Below are positions 11,177 through 24,249 of a stretch of 64,000 bases of DNA, piece by piece (position 1 is the stretch's first letter; every line of letters starts with the position of its first letter). Origin of the DNA: Hydrangea macrophylla (lineage: Eukaryota > Streptophyta > Magnoliopsida > Cornales > Hydrangeaceae); the NCBI GenBank assembly GCA_033977485.1, contig CM066987.1, forward strand, positions 50,099,033 through 50,163,032, given 5' to 3'. Position numbers and translations under genes: made by a program. A model generated the notes under the pieces. That model ran no database searches. It saw only the letters and a program-made list of their open reading frames with translations, and had not been told where the DNA came from.

Positions 11177-11680
11177 CTATTCAGGACTACATCTGAGACC
11201 TAGACTATCTAGATGACGATCAAAGACCATCTATGGCAAGGCCTTTGTAAATGGATCCACAAGATTGTCAGAGGTGACAATCTTGCTAACGGTCACACCT
11301 CAACGTTGAACAATATCTCGGATTAGATGATATTTCCGCTCTACGTACTTTCCCTTTTCGTGGTTCCTTGGCTCCTTGGACTGAACCACTGCCCCACTAT
11401 TATCACAATATAGCGTAATAGATGACAGCAAAGCTTGTACCACCTCGAGCTCCATAAATAACTTCTTGAGCCAAACAGCTTCCTTTGCGGCTTCACAAGA
11501 ATCCACGTACTCAGCTTTTGTAGTTAAGTCTATAATGCATTTTTGCTTAATGCTCCTCCAACTAACAGCACCACTTTCCAAGGTAAAGAGATGTCCGAAT
11601 GTCGGCTTCCTTGAATCTTTATCTGACATAAAGTCTGAGTCAGTGTATCATACTAGAATTAACTCATCGACATCGTACAT
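11177..11680 (-). pseudogene. RNase H of element D (copia)
   Basis: The frame 11629-11300 has the copia RNase H signature: GAVSWRSIKQKCIIDLTTKAEYV, then AAKEAVWLKKL, LYCDNSGAVVQSKEP and KYHLIRDIVQR. The C-terminal tail DNLVDPFTKALP lies beyond a stop at 11297, a second stop follows at 11231, and the natural terminator is near 11177. It removes RNA from the hybrid during reverse transcription. Confidence 0.88.
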
Positions 11681-11758
11681 AAGCATATAATCTTTAGTTC
11701 TTCTCAAGTACTTAAGAATATGCTTAACAGTTGTCCAGTGCTTTGGACCTGGATTCGA

Positions 11759-12687
11759 TTAATACCTGCTAACCATGCCAACGGCAAAGTAGATATCTGG
11801 TCTACTGCATAACATCGCATACATAAGACTTCGCACTGCCGAAGCATAAGGAACTCCTGCCATACAATTCCTCTCCTCTTGTGTCTTTGGACACTGGTCC
11901 TTGGAGAACGCTAAACCATGCCTGAAAGGTAATAAAACTTTCTTTGAATTATCCATTAAAAACCTAGTTAGCACCTTATCGATATAACCATCTTGAGTTA
12001 ATCCCATTATCTTTCACTTATGATCCCAAAAGAGCTTTATCCCAAGGATATAGCTCGTCTCTCCTAGATTCTTTATATCGAAAGTACGAGCTAGCCAAAC
12101 CTTAACCGTTGACAACGCCGCTACATCATTTCCAATAAGTTGGATGTCGTCAACATAAAGAACAAAAAAGGCCACCACTTTCCCTTCATACTTCTTGTAG
12201 ACACAAGGTTCATCCAGATTCTGAATGAAACTAAACGATTTAACCACTTGATCAAAACAAATGTTCCAACTTCTGGATGCCTGCTTAAGCCCATAAATGG
12301 ACTTTTGCAACTGTATACCAAGACACTTTTCCCACCAGCTATGAACCCTTCTGGTTGTTGCATATAGATGTCCTTCTCAAGATTGCCATTTAAGAATGCA
12401 GTCTTGACGTCCATCTACTAAATCTCATAATCTAGGCATGCAGTAATGGATATGAGTATTCTGATGGACTTGAGCATGGCTACCGGCAAGAAAGTTTCCT
12501 CATAGTCAATGACCTCCCTTTGAGTATAACCTTTCACTACAAGCCTTACCTTAAAGGTCTCAACCTTTCCATCAGATTCTCTTTTCCTCTTATAGACCCA
12601 CTTACAGCTAATGGGTTTAATATTGGCTGAAAGTTCTACAAGATCCCGGACCTGATTGGAATCCATAGATTCCAATTCAGCCTTCAT
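11759..12687 (-). pseudogene. Reverse transcriptase of element D (copia)
   Basis: Ty1/copia RT in order: CKWVYKRKRESDGKVETFK (12600 region), MDVKTAFLNGNL (12414 onward), KSIYGLKQASRSWN, the catalytic LYVDD (about 12150), LGIKL, and SRPDIYFAVGMVSRY. Frames break at about 12420 (stop), 12310 and 12012, so the enzyme is dead although the YVDD motif is kept. Confidence 0.9.
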
Positions 12688-12915
12688 AGCTTTAAGCTAA
12701 TTTGCTGAGTCTACATCAGCCATTGCCTTTTCATACATGGTAGGATCATATTCAGATTCTATGGAGATAGCTTTAAAAACTTTTCCTAAGAACATGTATC
12801 TATTAGGCTGGTTGATAATCATCTCACTACGACGAGGTACCGGTGCTGAAATGGATGAAGAAGTGGTATATTCTTGTCTTACATCGTCATCAACTGCGGG
12901 TAGGACTGAGGGCTC

Positions 12916-14048
12916 TCATTCTATCTCTTTAAGATCTATCATTCCCCTAGATTTATGGTTCATGATACAATCATCCTCCAAAAAAACAACATTTGTACTA
13001 ACAAACACATTATGTTCTCTTGGATCATAAAAATACCATCCATAAGTACCCTTTGGATACCCCACAAAATAAAATACTTTCGATCTAGAATCCAATTTGC
13101 TCATCTTTCCTTTCAGCATGTGTGCCGGACACCCCCATATCCGGAGATGCTGCAAAGTAGGCTTACGCCCAATCCACATCTCTTGTGGTGTCCTAGGATC
13201 AGATTTGCTTGGTACTAAATTTAATATGTACGTAGCGGTTTACAAAGCATAACCCCAAAGGAATAATGGTAACTCGGAATAACTCATCATCGACCTAGTT
13301 ATGTCTAAAAGAGTCCGGTTCGTTCTCTTTGCTACACCATTCTGCTGAGGCGTACCAGGTGCAGTTAACAGTGAAAGAATCTCATTCTGTACGAGGTGGT
13401 CAATAAATTCATTGAAGAGGTACTCGCCACCTTGATCAGATCGAATGGCCTTGATATATGTGCCCAATTGCTTCTCCACCTCAGCCCTAAATTCTTTGAA
13501 CTTTTCAAAGGTTTCAAACTTGTGCTGCATTAGGTACACATATTCATAACTAGAGTGGTCATCAGTAAATGTTATAAAATACTCATAACCACCCCTTACT
13601 CTAATGTATATTGTCCATACACGTCAGTATGAACTAACTCCAACAATGCATTGGTCCTATTGCCCTTTGCAGGAAAGGGACTTTTGGTCATCTTACCCTC
13701 TAAACAAGACTCGTAGACTTCCATTGGTTCGAGAACCAAATCGCCTAAGACCCATTCTTTGACTAGTCTGCCAATTCTATTTAGATTGATATGGACAAGC
13801 CTCATATGCCAAAGCCTTGTTGGATTAGTGGAAGGTTCCTTTCTTTTAGATGGTACAGTAACCACTGAGTTATTAAGTTCCATACAAGAATCTTTAGAAA
13901 TATTGGGACTAATGACATATAAGCCATTAGTTTTAACACTCGAACATATAAAAGAACCATTTCTTTTAATGACAACTTTTGTTCCAAAATGAAAAGAATA
14001 ATTTTTATTCGATAAATTTGAAACAGAAATTAAATTACGTCTCATCAA
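12916..14048 (-). pseudogene. Integrase of element D (copia)
   Basis: The GAG-pre-integrase zinc region WHMRLVHIN ... CLEGKMTKSPF is at 14048-13596, and the core follows at 13539-13240 with RSDQGGEYLFNEF (second catalytic Asp). The place of the catalytic Glu reads GVAKRTNRTLLD instead of the usual GV(S/A)ERxNRT, so Glu is replaced by Lys. The C-terminal part (KPTLQHLRIWGCPAH) is at 13179-12916. Three frames are used. Confidence 0.88.
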
Positions 14049-14050
14049 AG

Positions 14051-14350
14051 GGACTTAAAGTATATTTGATAAAACTAAAGTCTTATTGTCTTCAAATTCT
14101 AAAACTACCACTCTATAGCAACCGCAGATACGGTTGCGCTAGAGCCTAGAGTAAGTATGATCTCCCCATCACTGCACCTCCTAGTTGATCTAAACCCCTA
14201 TAATGAATTACAAATATGGTGAGTGCACCAAGTGTTTGAAGTATCTGTAATAAAACTTACTTTAATCACATGTGATTCAATCATACCTTGAGCTCTTGTA
14301 GCTAAGAATTATGGACAGTTCCTCTTCCAGTGGCCCTTTTCGCCGCATTG
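14051..14350 (-). pseudogene. gag zinc knuckle and protease remnants of element D
   Basis: The minus strand at about 14345-14300 encodes KCFQCGEKGHWKRNC, a CCHC knuckle. Towards 14220 it gives NTWCTHHICNSL, which resembles the copia protease loop (usual form DTGCSHHICN) with the DTG lost. Several stops follow. Gag continues upstream at 25977-26511 across the inserted element E. Confidence 0.75.
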
Positions 14351-14603
14351 GAAACACTTTCTTTTACCTTGGCCACCCCCTTCCCCTTACTTTTTCCCTT
14401 AGATTTTGTAATCTTAGGGATTGGTTCAATACTTGGACCACCAATGCCAGCCTTCTTCTTTCATTTCTTGCCTTTCTGCACAAATCGTGAAGAGGGAGAG
14501 CTTTTCTCAACGTTCAAAATGTTGCCCCCAGTTTTGATCACCCCTTCTGCTGCCAGTAAAGAACTCATTAATTCACTCATTGAAAAATTCATTTGATTCA
14601 TAT
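14351..14603 (-). pseudogene. gag of element D, C-terminal part
   Basis: The minus strand reads ATGAATCAAATGAATTTTTC at the E junction (MNQMNFSMSELMSSLLAAEG), the typical segment after the UBN2-type gag core of copia elements. It directly continues the reading at 25977-26441 when element E is ignored. A basic stretch leads into the zinc knuckle. Confidence 0.8.
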
Positions 14604-15932
14604 TGATCTTATCAGAATCAAGATATAAAAGTATGCTTTACTTTCTAAGGATTTGTAGTGTGGAAGTAAAGGTCGAACCCACAGAGATTGAATTACTAAA
14701 GCACTTTAATTTTGAAACCTAAACCTAGTTAATTATGAAAAACAGATTTTGATTTTGATTTTGATTAAACTAAGAATAATTAAAATAAATCTAAACTATG
14801 GAAGCAATTAAAAGTTATTTTAAACGATATTAAGAGTGAGCCTAGGATTGCAAATCCACCACTAGCTTCATAATAAGGGTATTTACGCATTCAATTAGCT
14901 TATTACATTGGATGATAATGGGGAATTGTAGCTACAAGCCCAATTCCTCCGTCAAGAAGATAACTACGATTCAAGCACCAACATAATTCATCTTCGGTTG
15001 GCACGGATTGTCTCACACTAAACTAGGGTTGTGGCATAATTTTTCTTTCATGGGCATGAACTATTTGGCTACTTAATATCACAATTCAATTAAGCACCAT
15101 TACATATAAATAATCCATACAAGCATATCAAATATAGATCATTGAGCGCATCACATTCAAAATAGATCTAAGACAAGAATAAACTTTGAAAGTAATGATT
15201 TAATCAATAGAAGTACGATTTTATTATTAAAATCCTCTAAACATGTAATCATCATCCATACATAATAAAACTAAAAGAAAAACACAAATAACTCCCTATT
15301 ACTTGGCTAGGGTTTCGTTGAAACCCTAGATCTAGGTTTAGTTGGCCATAGAATTGAAGATTGGCAAGAGGTTGATGGAGGAGGCCATGGAAATCCTTGG
15401 TCTTTTTCTTCTTCTTCTCCTTGCTTCTCCCTCTTCAATGGCTATGTATATTGTTGTGTATATGGGTGTCTCTAATGTTGTGTAATAATATTGTGTCCCC
15501 TCAAAATTGATTTACAATAGGATATATATAGATTTGGAGCAAGTTTGGAGGCTTTCCTAAACCTAATCGCACTAAACTGCTTAATTTATCTTTCTAGACG
15601 TAATTAGGCAGTTTCGTTCACGTGAGGATCTTCATCACACTGAAATACACATATTTGGTTTTTACATAGGTCGTGCGAGTGCAATTTTGGGATGTCACGC
15701 TAGCAGGCCGCGCGAGCGAGGTTCTGGTCTGTCACGTAAGCGGGCCGCTGGCGCGGGGTGCCTTTTTCTGCATCTTTCTATCTGCTTTTTCTCCTTATTT
15801 AACCTGGATTCTTGCTTTCTTCCAAATCATGATAGAAAACGAAAAACGAAATAAAAATACAATAAAGCAGGATAAAAAATACTAACAAATGTGAATTAAG
15901 GCGTGTAATTAGGATTTGTTCTCTCCCGATCA
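14604..15932 (-). mobile_element. Element E (Athila-like) 3' LTR
   Basis: Repeat of 21681-25976 (the latter split by a family-B LTR). LTR ends are TGATC...GATCA on the minus strand. The target duplication CATAT is perfect (14599-14603 and 25977-25981), and it falls in D's gag. TATA-like box at 15523-15531 (minus) and a CG-rich array at 15669-15757. Confidence 0.93.
15669..15757. repeat. CGCGCGAGCG array, E 3' LTR
   Basis: Units such as GTCGTGCGAGTGC, GGCCGCGCGAGCGAGG and AAGCGGGCCG, partly decayed by C-to-T changes. About 140 bp upstream of the LTR TATA in element sense; the matching array is at 25727-25803. Confidence 0.8.
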
Positions 15933-15934
15933 CA

Positions 15935-15946
15935 CCCCCAAACCTA
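15935..15946 (-). other. Polypurine tract of element E
   Basis: The minus strand reads GTAGGTTTGGGGG beside the 3' LTR, the position that primes plus-strand synthesis. Confidence 0.75.
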
Positions 15947-18546
15947 CATTTTGCTAGTCCTCGAGCAAAAAGATCAGAAAAATAAAACTACTAATAAAAA
16001 TAAAATTTCTACTCCATTTTCGCATGGATTGCGATTGCATTTAGCATATGCAACAAGCCTTTTAAACCTCTAGGTATCCCTAGTCGGACGAGTGAAGTCT
16101 CGTGAGAAACAAGTCACCCACAACCATCTTTATTTCATTACATATTTAAAAAGTTTTTATTAAAAATGAAAAACATAACATTCAATACTCTTTATTTTAA
16201 AACAGTGATTTGAAATAGAATAATGAACAAGAGGAAACGTAATGAAACATCCACTTGCATCGTGAAAAACAATCTCAAGCACATGCATCGCATAAATCAA
16301 TAGGGTTTCTCATAAAATTGCACGTGTGTGATGTGGTAGTCAAATGAACTTGGAATATAACTCGGATGACCATCCAACTATGCTTCGACTACGAATCTCA
16401 CAATGTTAATTACACTATCAAATGAAACACTCAGAAACATATGTAATCTCTCTAGTATATGTGAGCAAAGGAAATATGTTTTTAAAATGAGAAATGCTCA
16501 CATATGACTCGAAAAAGACGCATGACACGAAAGAACAGCACTCTCATGGATAGGACGCCAATAGTCAAGAAGAATTAATCGTTACCATGTTTTAATCCCC
16601 CTCCTATCGTTTACATACCCAAACCATCTTTTCTAGGATCAAATAGTACTTTTCAAAGATTGTAACGTATCTCAAGCAATGACAAAGGATAGAAAGGATT
16701 CATCAAGTAATCTTCAGAATGGCATTGTAAGGCATATTCAATTTATTTCATTCATTATTCTACCAACTTTCATCTTTTCATTCTCTTCATTTTATATATT
16801 TTTTTTATTTCTTTCCTCTTTTTTTTTCTTCTCTTCTTCTCTCTCTTTTTTTTTTCCTTTTTGTTGCTTTTGAAATGAATATTCATTGAATAACTAGGCA
16901 ACTACCCCAAACATCATCTTGTTTTCTTCTTCTTCTCAATCGACACACCGTCTTATCACCACTAAAAGTTGATCAGTCTTTCAGTGGTGAACTCCAAGTT
17001 GGCCAAGTTGGAGCCAAAAAAAAAAGGATAATGGTGATTAAAGAAAAAGGGCATTTTAACGGCTCAAAAGGGCGAACTAAGGAAATCTTATCATTTTTCT
17101 GTTGGTGCTAAACAAAGAGGGCCTACCATCATTTCCCGTGATCATATGATTCTTCAATGTTTACAATGGAAGATTATTTAGCATGGTAGCAAATATTTTA
17201 ACTTGACTATCAACCAAAACAAGAATAATGAGATTAAACGACGAATTAATGCACTATTTCAAATGAAATTCGACAAACACAATGTGTATTTCTAACCCTT
17301 TAAAAAGAAAAGATAGGCTCAAAAGCTCACCGGGTTTAGTCTCCACCACGTGTAATCTAGAAATCTGAATCATATCATAGTTCACATCAAACATGCATCC
17401 ATTTGACTACGTGCAGTGCATAGGTTTGTGTACAAATCTATGATATAAAACTACGATTCGAACAATACATATCCTAAACGTTGCATCATGACTTCATACA
17501 TATTTCCTTGTTTGCCATTCTATAACAATCATAGTTAACTAACAAGAAGTATCGACTCGAGATTGCAAAAACTATCGGTAACATCGTTTATTTAAGCACA
17601 AGTGTCGAAAAATTTTGAAAAATTGGTGCAAAATGTGCATTTGAGTGCATACCCCCAAACCTAAACCTTTCATTGTCCCCAATGAAACAATAAAACGAAA
17701 GAAAAGAGAGCACATAAGGAAGGAAAGACATTACCTCGATCTCGACAATCATAAACAGGGTGAATGTATATGAATATGGAATGAAAGTTCAATTGCTCCT
17801 AACGGAGCCACTATTCCACCTGTTAATAATTGACAAAAGAAAATAAACAACAAAATAATAAGAATGATAACTAATAGAAATATATATCTAATACAGATTT
17901 ATTTTTATTAGTATTATTTTTTTAATCAATAGAAACTAAACTATAATCAGAACTATGAAAACAAATAAAGACTGACTCTATAAGTGCAGAGGAAAACAAC
18001 TGTAAAATAGAAAAACAATTAACCAGGTTTGGGAGAAAGAGGTACGAGAACAAAAGAGAAAACACAAAAAACCCTACCTCGCGCGAGTGTGCCGCGCAAG
18101 CAACCATTGCGCGCGCAGACTCCTCCGCGAGGTAAAACTAAGGCTGCTTTTAAAGTTCTGGAAAAAATTTCTCCAAGGCACAAGCTAGCGCGAGCGGGCC
18201 GTGTGGACCAATACCTCGCGCGCGCGATTTCAGGTGTGATCTGAAACTGAGGGTATATATGTAAAAAAGACTTTGAAATTTTTGCCTAAGCTAAAATCTC
18301 GCGCGAGCAACCTGTCGCGCGAGCGGGCCGCGCGCGCGACATGGTCTTTTTCTCTTTTTTCACTTGTTTTATGTGCATTAGTTTAAAATAACTTTACTCT
18401 GACCCCCAAACCTGTGCAGAGAACTCAAAAACCGACCAAAATGACCCAACGTTCAAAAATAAAAGAAACGGAACGATGAAAGCTTGGGTTGCCTCCCAAG
18501 AAGCGCTGTCTTTTACATCTTCAGCTAGACTGTTCTAGCGCAAGAC
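15947..18546 (-). other. Long noncoding 3' region of element E, in place of RT, RNase H and integrase
   Basis: 2.6 kb between the protease end and the 3' LTR without any RT, RNase H or integrase motif in six frames. It contains a T-rich tract (16795-16870) and a dense CGCGAG array (18077-18341). The short frames here have no recognisable domain. Confidence 0.75.
18077..18341. repeat. CGCGCGAGCG array inside element E
   Basis: Three clusters (18077-18132, 18186-18232, 18297-18341) of CTCGCGCGAGTG, AGCGCGAGCGGGCCG and TCGCGCGAGCGGGCC units with AT-rich linkers. Same motif as in E's LTRs and in family-B LTRs. Confidence 0.9.
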
Positions 18547-19452
18547 TTATGGAGGCCGTATTTCAGATTTTGTACCCTTGAAGGTATTAGGGAGATTTCG
18601 GTGGAAAGCAGAAATGATGTCGTTATGAGTTAATTCGATCAACGATTTTCCTTGATTATGTTCAAATCGATTTCTTACCTTCTGAGTAAATTTGTCATTA
18701 GGATCTGGATTATTCGAATTCATCCGGTCTGTATTAACCATAGTATTCTCGTTACTCCCGTTTATTTCTTTATTAGGTTCAATAGTTCATCTTACCTCAC
18801 TCTCCGCCTCATATAGGTAATCATCCTCATTGGGAGGTTGATCGATAGCGTTAAAAATGTTTAATTTAAGGCTCATGTTCCCAAACAATACTTTCATTAC
18901 CCCCATTCGATAGTTTACACGTGCGTTAGCGGTAGCCAAGAACGGATGACCTAGAATGACAGGAGTGTGTCTCCTTGCATCTAGTACAGGTTCGGTGTCA
19001 AGGACCATGAAATCGACGGGATAATAGCATTTGTCGACTTTAACCAGAACGTCTTCGACAATTCCTCTAGGTATTTTAACAGAATGATCCGCTAATTGTA
19101 TAGTAGCAGTCGTGGGTTTCAGTTCACCTAGACCTAGTTGTTTGTAGACTGTGTAAGGTAAAAGATTAACACTTGCTCCTAAGTCAAGGAGAGCCCGATG
19201 AATGACAGTGTCACTTATGATACATGAAATCGTTAGTGTACCAGGATCCTTATACTTTGGAGAAGCGTGTTGGAAGATTGAACTTACTTTTTTCGTGAGG
19301 AAGACCTTTTTCGGAGTATGATTGCGCAACTTGTGCTTTTGAGTGTATAGGTCTTTAAGACATTTAGCATAAGCGGGAATTTATTTTATCGCATCGAGGA
19401 ATGGAATATTAATTTTAACTTGTTTGAATACCTCGAGTATGTCTTCAGTTTT
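18547..19452 (-). pseudogene. Protease of element E (DLGAS type)
   Basis: The frame 19329-18787 encodes a retropepsin-like domain with ALLDLGASVNLLP and the C-terminal VILGHPFLATANARV. DLGAS in place of DTGAS is normal for Athila/Tat-type plant gypsy elements. It is in the same frame as gag but separated by stops near 19454 and 19380. A further frame at 18741-18547 ends the coding part, and no polymerase follows. Confidence 0.85.
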
Positions 19453-20972
19453 TTACCCTTTCTTTGGAAAATGTGACAGTTCCTCAACATTTGGTGGAAA
19501 AATAAATTTTGGTACATAATTAGTTGGTATCGATTGATTATTTTTCCTTATTTGACTCATGTCCTCACCCTTCTCTTTATTTGAATTGATGTTCTCACCC
19601 TTCTTTTGATTTGAATTCATGTTCATGTCTTTCTCACTCACATTTGGTCTTTCAACAACTTCCATATCTCGAGTAGCCATCCTTGTCGAGATGGCATTTA
19701 CTTGCTCATTAGTACCACCTACCTCGTGTTGTCTCTTAGGGTTTTGTATAGTTTGACTAGGCAACCTACCCTCGTTTCTATGACTTATTGTATTAGCTAT
19801 TTGTCCCATTTGGGACTCAAGCTTCGCTATGGATTGTGTGTGAGAGTGCACTATTTGTGCTTATGCCTGTACTTGTGTTTCGATATTCTTAAGGGATGCC
19901 AACACCTTCTCCTCAAAAGCATTAACCCTTGGAGGGTTTGGATTAGGAGGGGGGTGTTGGTATTGATTTTGTTGAAATTGGGGTCGGTAAGTATTAGAAA
20001 AATTAGGTGTCATAGGATTATAACTAGTTTGTGGGAATCGTTGAATAGAGTTTATGTGTTGCTCTATGAATTCTGGGAATTGAGATGCGGATGGACATGA
20101 AAGTGTAGAATGTGAATAGTCAGAATATATTTGACAAGTTACATTAGAGGGTGCACTCGTCGTTTGGTTCATTATCATGAGTCGGTCAAGTTTTTTAGAT
20201 AGTTCTTGTAATTCAATTGAGTGACTTGACTCGAACTTTACCTCTCGTTTAGGTTGCGGAGGATATCCCTTGGGGCGTACAGACACAACCTGGTGCATAG
20301 AGTTTTCGCTTAATGTTTCAAAAACTTTCCAGGCCTCATTGGCGCTTTTGTGTAGGAAGGTACCCGTATAAATGGCATCGACAGTATTACGAAGTGAGGG
20401 AACAAGTCCCTCGTAGAAGACCTGCACCAATTGCCACTTGGGAATTTGATGATGTGGGAAGAGCGCAATAATTCTTTAAATTGTTCCCAAGTGTCATAGA
20501 GCGTTTCCCCATCTTGCATCACAGCATTTGCTATGGATTTTCTTATTTGATTTGTACGCATAATAGGGAAAAACTCTTGTAAGAACAGCGTGTGCAACCC
20601 TTCCCATGTTTTGATAGTGTTTGGTTTAAGAGATTGGAGCCAATACTTAGCTTTGTCTTTTAGAGAAAATGGGAAAAGCCGCAATTTTAACTCATCATTG
20701 GTTAAGTTTTGTATTTTTAAAGTAGCACAAATATCTTGAAAGTCTCCTAAATCCTGATATGGGTCCCCTTTCATATGACCATGGAATGAGGGGAGTAGCG
20801 CGATGGTAGATGACTTTATTTCAAAGTGAGATGTCGTCACCTTCAGTAATTCTATGCATGATGGTGGTGTGTAGGCAGTAGGAGTGAAATAGTCTTTTAG
20901 CGGAGGAGACGGGGGTATATTAGGGTTATTTTTGTTATTTCTATTATTACCGTTGTTTCATAAGTCGGCCAT
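19453..20972 (-). pseudogene. gag of element E
   Basis: Start chosen at ATG 20972 (MADL), because the frame then runs through PPSPPLKDYFTPTAYTPPSC into the capsid core; the TGA at codon 5 looks like a point mutation. The retrotrans_gag core is at 20780-20440: LKLRLFPFSLKDKAKYWLQS, DGETLYDTWEQFKELLR. A frameshift near 20430 leads to VQVFYEGLVPSLRNTVDA. A coiled, Gln- and Pro-rich tail follows (LESQMGQIANTISHRNEGRLP) with a stop at 19861. The sequence type is that of Athila-like gag. With the protease it makes up all of E's coding capacity. Confidence 0.88.
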
Positions 20973-21658
20973 TGGAAGAGGGCCAATGATATTCAAGCGT
21001 GGTTTCTTTAGTCTTTTTCGGGTACTTTATATTTTAGACTCAAACAACGACGACGGTTTTGGTGTCGAATCGTCATCTAGCATCAATCGAGCTCTAGAAG
21101 CTTAGTTGAGGACTCAAGGACTCTAAGGGTACGTTCAAGTTCAAGATTAAGCGGATTTAATTTTGGTTTACTCGAACGGGTACCAAACACAAACTAAATG
21201 AAAATAAACTAAAACAACGACTGACTCAACAAAAACAAAAACCAGTCACACAAATAATCAAGCACACAGTACTACTATAATGCATGTAATTATCCTTTAT
21301 GCAGTGATTTGCGTCAAAGCCCAGCGCCCCGGTTTTCCTAGCTAATGCAGTGCTCACTCCACACCTAACCTAATGCAAGTAATTGCATCTCAGCGTCCCG
21401 ACTTACAGTGGTTTGATACGAAATTTTTAAGGAAGTAATTTATATTTATTTTATTTTAATTGTTTTGCGTAAGCTCCTTTGGTTTGCTAAGTTTTTTCTC
21501 TCCAAGACGCTAGAATTTGATGACTCGAGATAATCTACAAAATAAAAGGAAACGTTAGTGACTCAAAACAAAACGAAAAATAAGACAAAGAAAACCTAAT
21601 CTAATATTTACGGATTAACTAAACTAAGATTCTAAAACTAAAGGTAGTAATTTGCAAT
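20973..21658 (-). other. 5' leader of element E
   Basis: Noncoding region between the primer-binding site and gag, AT-rich with (CAAAACGA)-like stretches. No ORF of note. Confidence 0.7.
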
Positions 21659-21675
21659 CCCTGGCAACGGTGCCA
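21659..21675 (-). other. Primer-binding site of element E (tRNA-Asp type)
   Basis: The minus strand reads TGGCACCGTTGCCAGGG, close to TGGCGCCGTTGCCGGGG, the site pairing with tRNA-Asp that is usual in Athila-type elements. Five bases from the LTR end. Confidence 0.85.
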
Positions 21676-23698
21676 AAAATTGATCTTGTCAGAATCAAGA
21701 TATAAAGGTATGCTTTACTTTCTAAGGATTTATAGTGTGGAAGTAAAGGTCGTACCCACAGAGATTGAATTACTAAAGCACTTTAATTTTGAAACCTAAA
21801 GCTAGTTAATTATGAAAAACGGATTTTGATTTTGATTTTGATTAAACTAAGAAAAATTAAAATAAATCTAAACTATGGAAGCAATTAAAAGTTATTTTAA
21901 ACGATATCCACCACTAACTTCATAATAAGGGTATTTACGCATTCAATTAGCTTATTACATTGGATGATAATGGAGAATTGTATCTACAAGCCCAATTCCT
22001 CCATCAAGAAGATAACTACGATTCAAGCACCAACATAATTCATCTTCGGTTGGCACGATTGTCTCACACTAAACTAGGGTTGTGGCACAATCCGTCTTTC
22101 CTAGGCATGAACTATTCGGCTACTTGATATCACAATTCAATTAAGCACCATTACATGCAAATAATCCATATAAGCACATCAAATATAGATCATTGAGCAC
22201 ATCACATTCAAAATAGATCATTGAGCGCATCTGTAACAACCTGCATTTCCATTTATTTCTAAATTACATTTTCATAATTAATTTGTAATGGCATTGTCAT
22301 AATTAAATTTGTATTGTTTGCTTTCTTTTTATTTAAATTCTCCTGTATTAAAACTGGTTGCTTGTTTTAATTCATATTAAAATTCTTTTGGGGTGAAACT
22401 GCAATTTTATAAATTTAAGAAATACCTGTGTTGAATTTTAAATCTGTATTTCAAAATGGTGGATATATTTTCTGATAACTCCAACTGCATTTTTATGAAA
22501 CCAGAAAACTATTTCTTACATGAAAATGAATTTTCTGTATTTTTGGAGTGACCACCGCGCCACGAAAATACCAGTTTGTATTCAAAACTGTCCACACTGT
22601 GCTAAACTATCACAGATTTTGGAAGTGATGTAAAGTTGGACATGACTTATGCTTTATTTCCATTTATGGCAAACTAATCATTGACTTAGGCCTTGTTTGG
22701 CAATGCCCTCTTAATGTGTGTTAACTTATGCCTATAATCTCATTTCCCAAACAACTGTAAATTGACCCCTATATGCCTAGGTGACCCTTTGAGCATCTGT
22801 GAAGTTGTATCACAGTGTGCCTACGTATGTATAATTCTATATGTGTGATCTGTATTTTAGTTAGTTCACTTAGAAATTAGAAATAATTTAGTTTGTTGAG
22901 TGAGTATCACAACTCACAACTTGGAGCCCAAGATTGTGAGTTCTATATAACTCATACACTCACATACTCTCTCAATCACACACTTTCTGCACATCAATTT
23001 CAGAGAGAGAAAAGAGAGAACACAGAGAATTTTCAGTAAATTTTTGGAGAGAGAGCACATCACCACACCAAGCACAATCAGCATTCTCCTTTGTTTTTAC
23101 AAACTGAAAGAATATAGAGAGAGAATCAGAGAGAGAGAGAAGAATTTACAGATTTTATTATAGAAAGAGGAAGCTCAATCCACCATAGCCTAGTTTGAAG
23201 TGTGGATTGCTAATCTTACTTTCTTTCTCAACAACTCCCCATCTCCAAATAACAGTGAGTATTACTAACTCACTTGGAATGTAATTTCATGCCTAATTAC
23301 TAGCTGTCTATATGTGTTGATGAACCACCATTGTTAATTTCTCCATGGGAGCTTGATTTTGAAAATCATAATTTTTCAAAGTTAACCAAAATCCGTTTTT
23401 AAAATGAAATATGATAGATTACATATCATATATGCCATGTTTGAAATATTAGGATCCAATTTGGTCATATGAGTAAGTATACTAGAATTTAAGTTTTGTC
23501 AAACTTTTAGTTTTTCATAAAATTCATGAGTTATAGATGGAATCATGTTAAATTAGTTGTAGATTCTTAATCCTTGTGAAAAATCGAAGAGAATCATATA
23601 TTACATGCCCCATTTACTTCCGGAATTGAAAATGGGTCAAAAGACCCCCTGAAATCTGAAACAAAGCAGTTCTGACGAAGAAGATGAAGCCTCTGCTT

Positions 23699-23942
23699 CA
23701 TCTCGCGCGCGCGAGCGACCTGCGCGCGCGATCCTTGCATCCCCAGGCAGACAGAAGAATTTATTTAAGAAAATAAAAAATAGGCAGGTCGCGCGAGAGA
23801 CCTTTCGCGCAAGCGACCCGCACGCGCGAGGTGGTTGATTTCAGGCAGAAAGAAAAGGTTTTTAAAATAAAAAGGAAAATGGGCTGGTCGCGCGAGCGGC
23901 CCGCGCGAGCGACATATCGCGCGAGCGACCCGCGCGCGCGAC
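23699..23942. repeat. CGCGCGAGCGACC array, family B solo LTR
   Basis: About nine units in three clusters (23699-23740, 23789-23831, 23887-23942), for example TCGCGCGAGCGGCCCGCGCG and ATATCGCGCGAGCGACC. CpG content is high even though this is an old, presumably methylated repeat. Confidence 0.92.
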
Positions 23943-24249
23943 TTCTGGCAGTTTCTAGTTCTTGCTTGTTTTGTGTTAAGGAACTGTTTGGGGGGTATTT
24001 TATGAATTGTTAAAGCTCTGTTTGGGAAATTTCTTAAAGCAAAATCCTGTTTGATTATGTGTGGATGATTAAAATAATGAATTGTGACCTATCAATCCCC
24101 GTACGTACGTGTTTCTTTAATTCATTAAATTCCTTTATGTTTAAGGTTCATGACATACATGTGGAGTCAGTTGTACATACATGTGGGTGTCAGTCAGTGT
24201 GAAAAAGAGTAATGGTAAGTGAGGAAAAGAGTATGAGATTGAGATTGAG

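Noticed and set aside
18029..18244. Arg/Ala-rich frame (similarly 3596-3808)
   Set aside because: Translation of the CGCGAG array; no domain.
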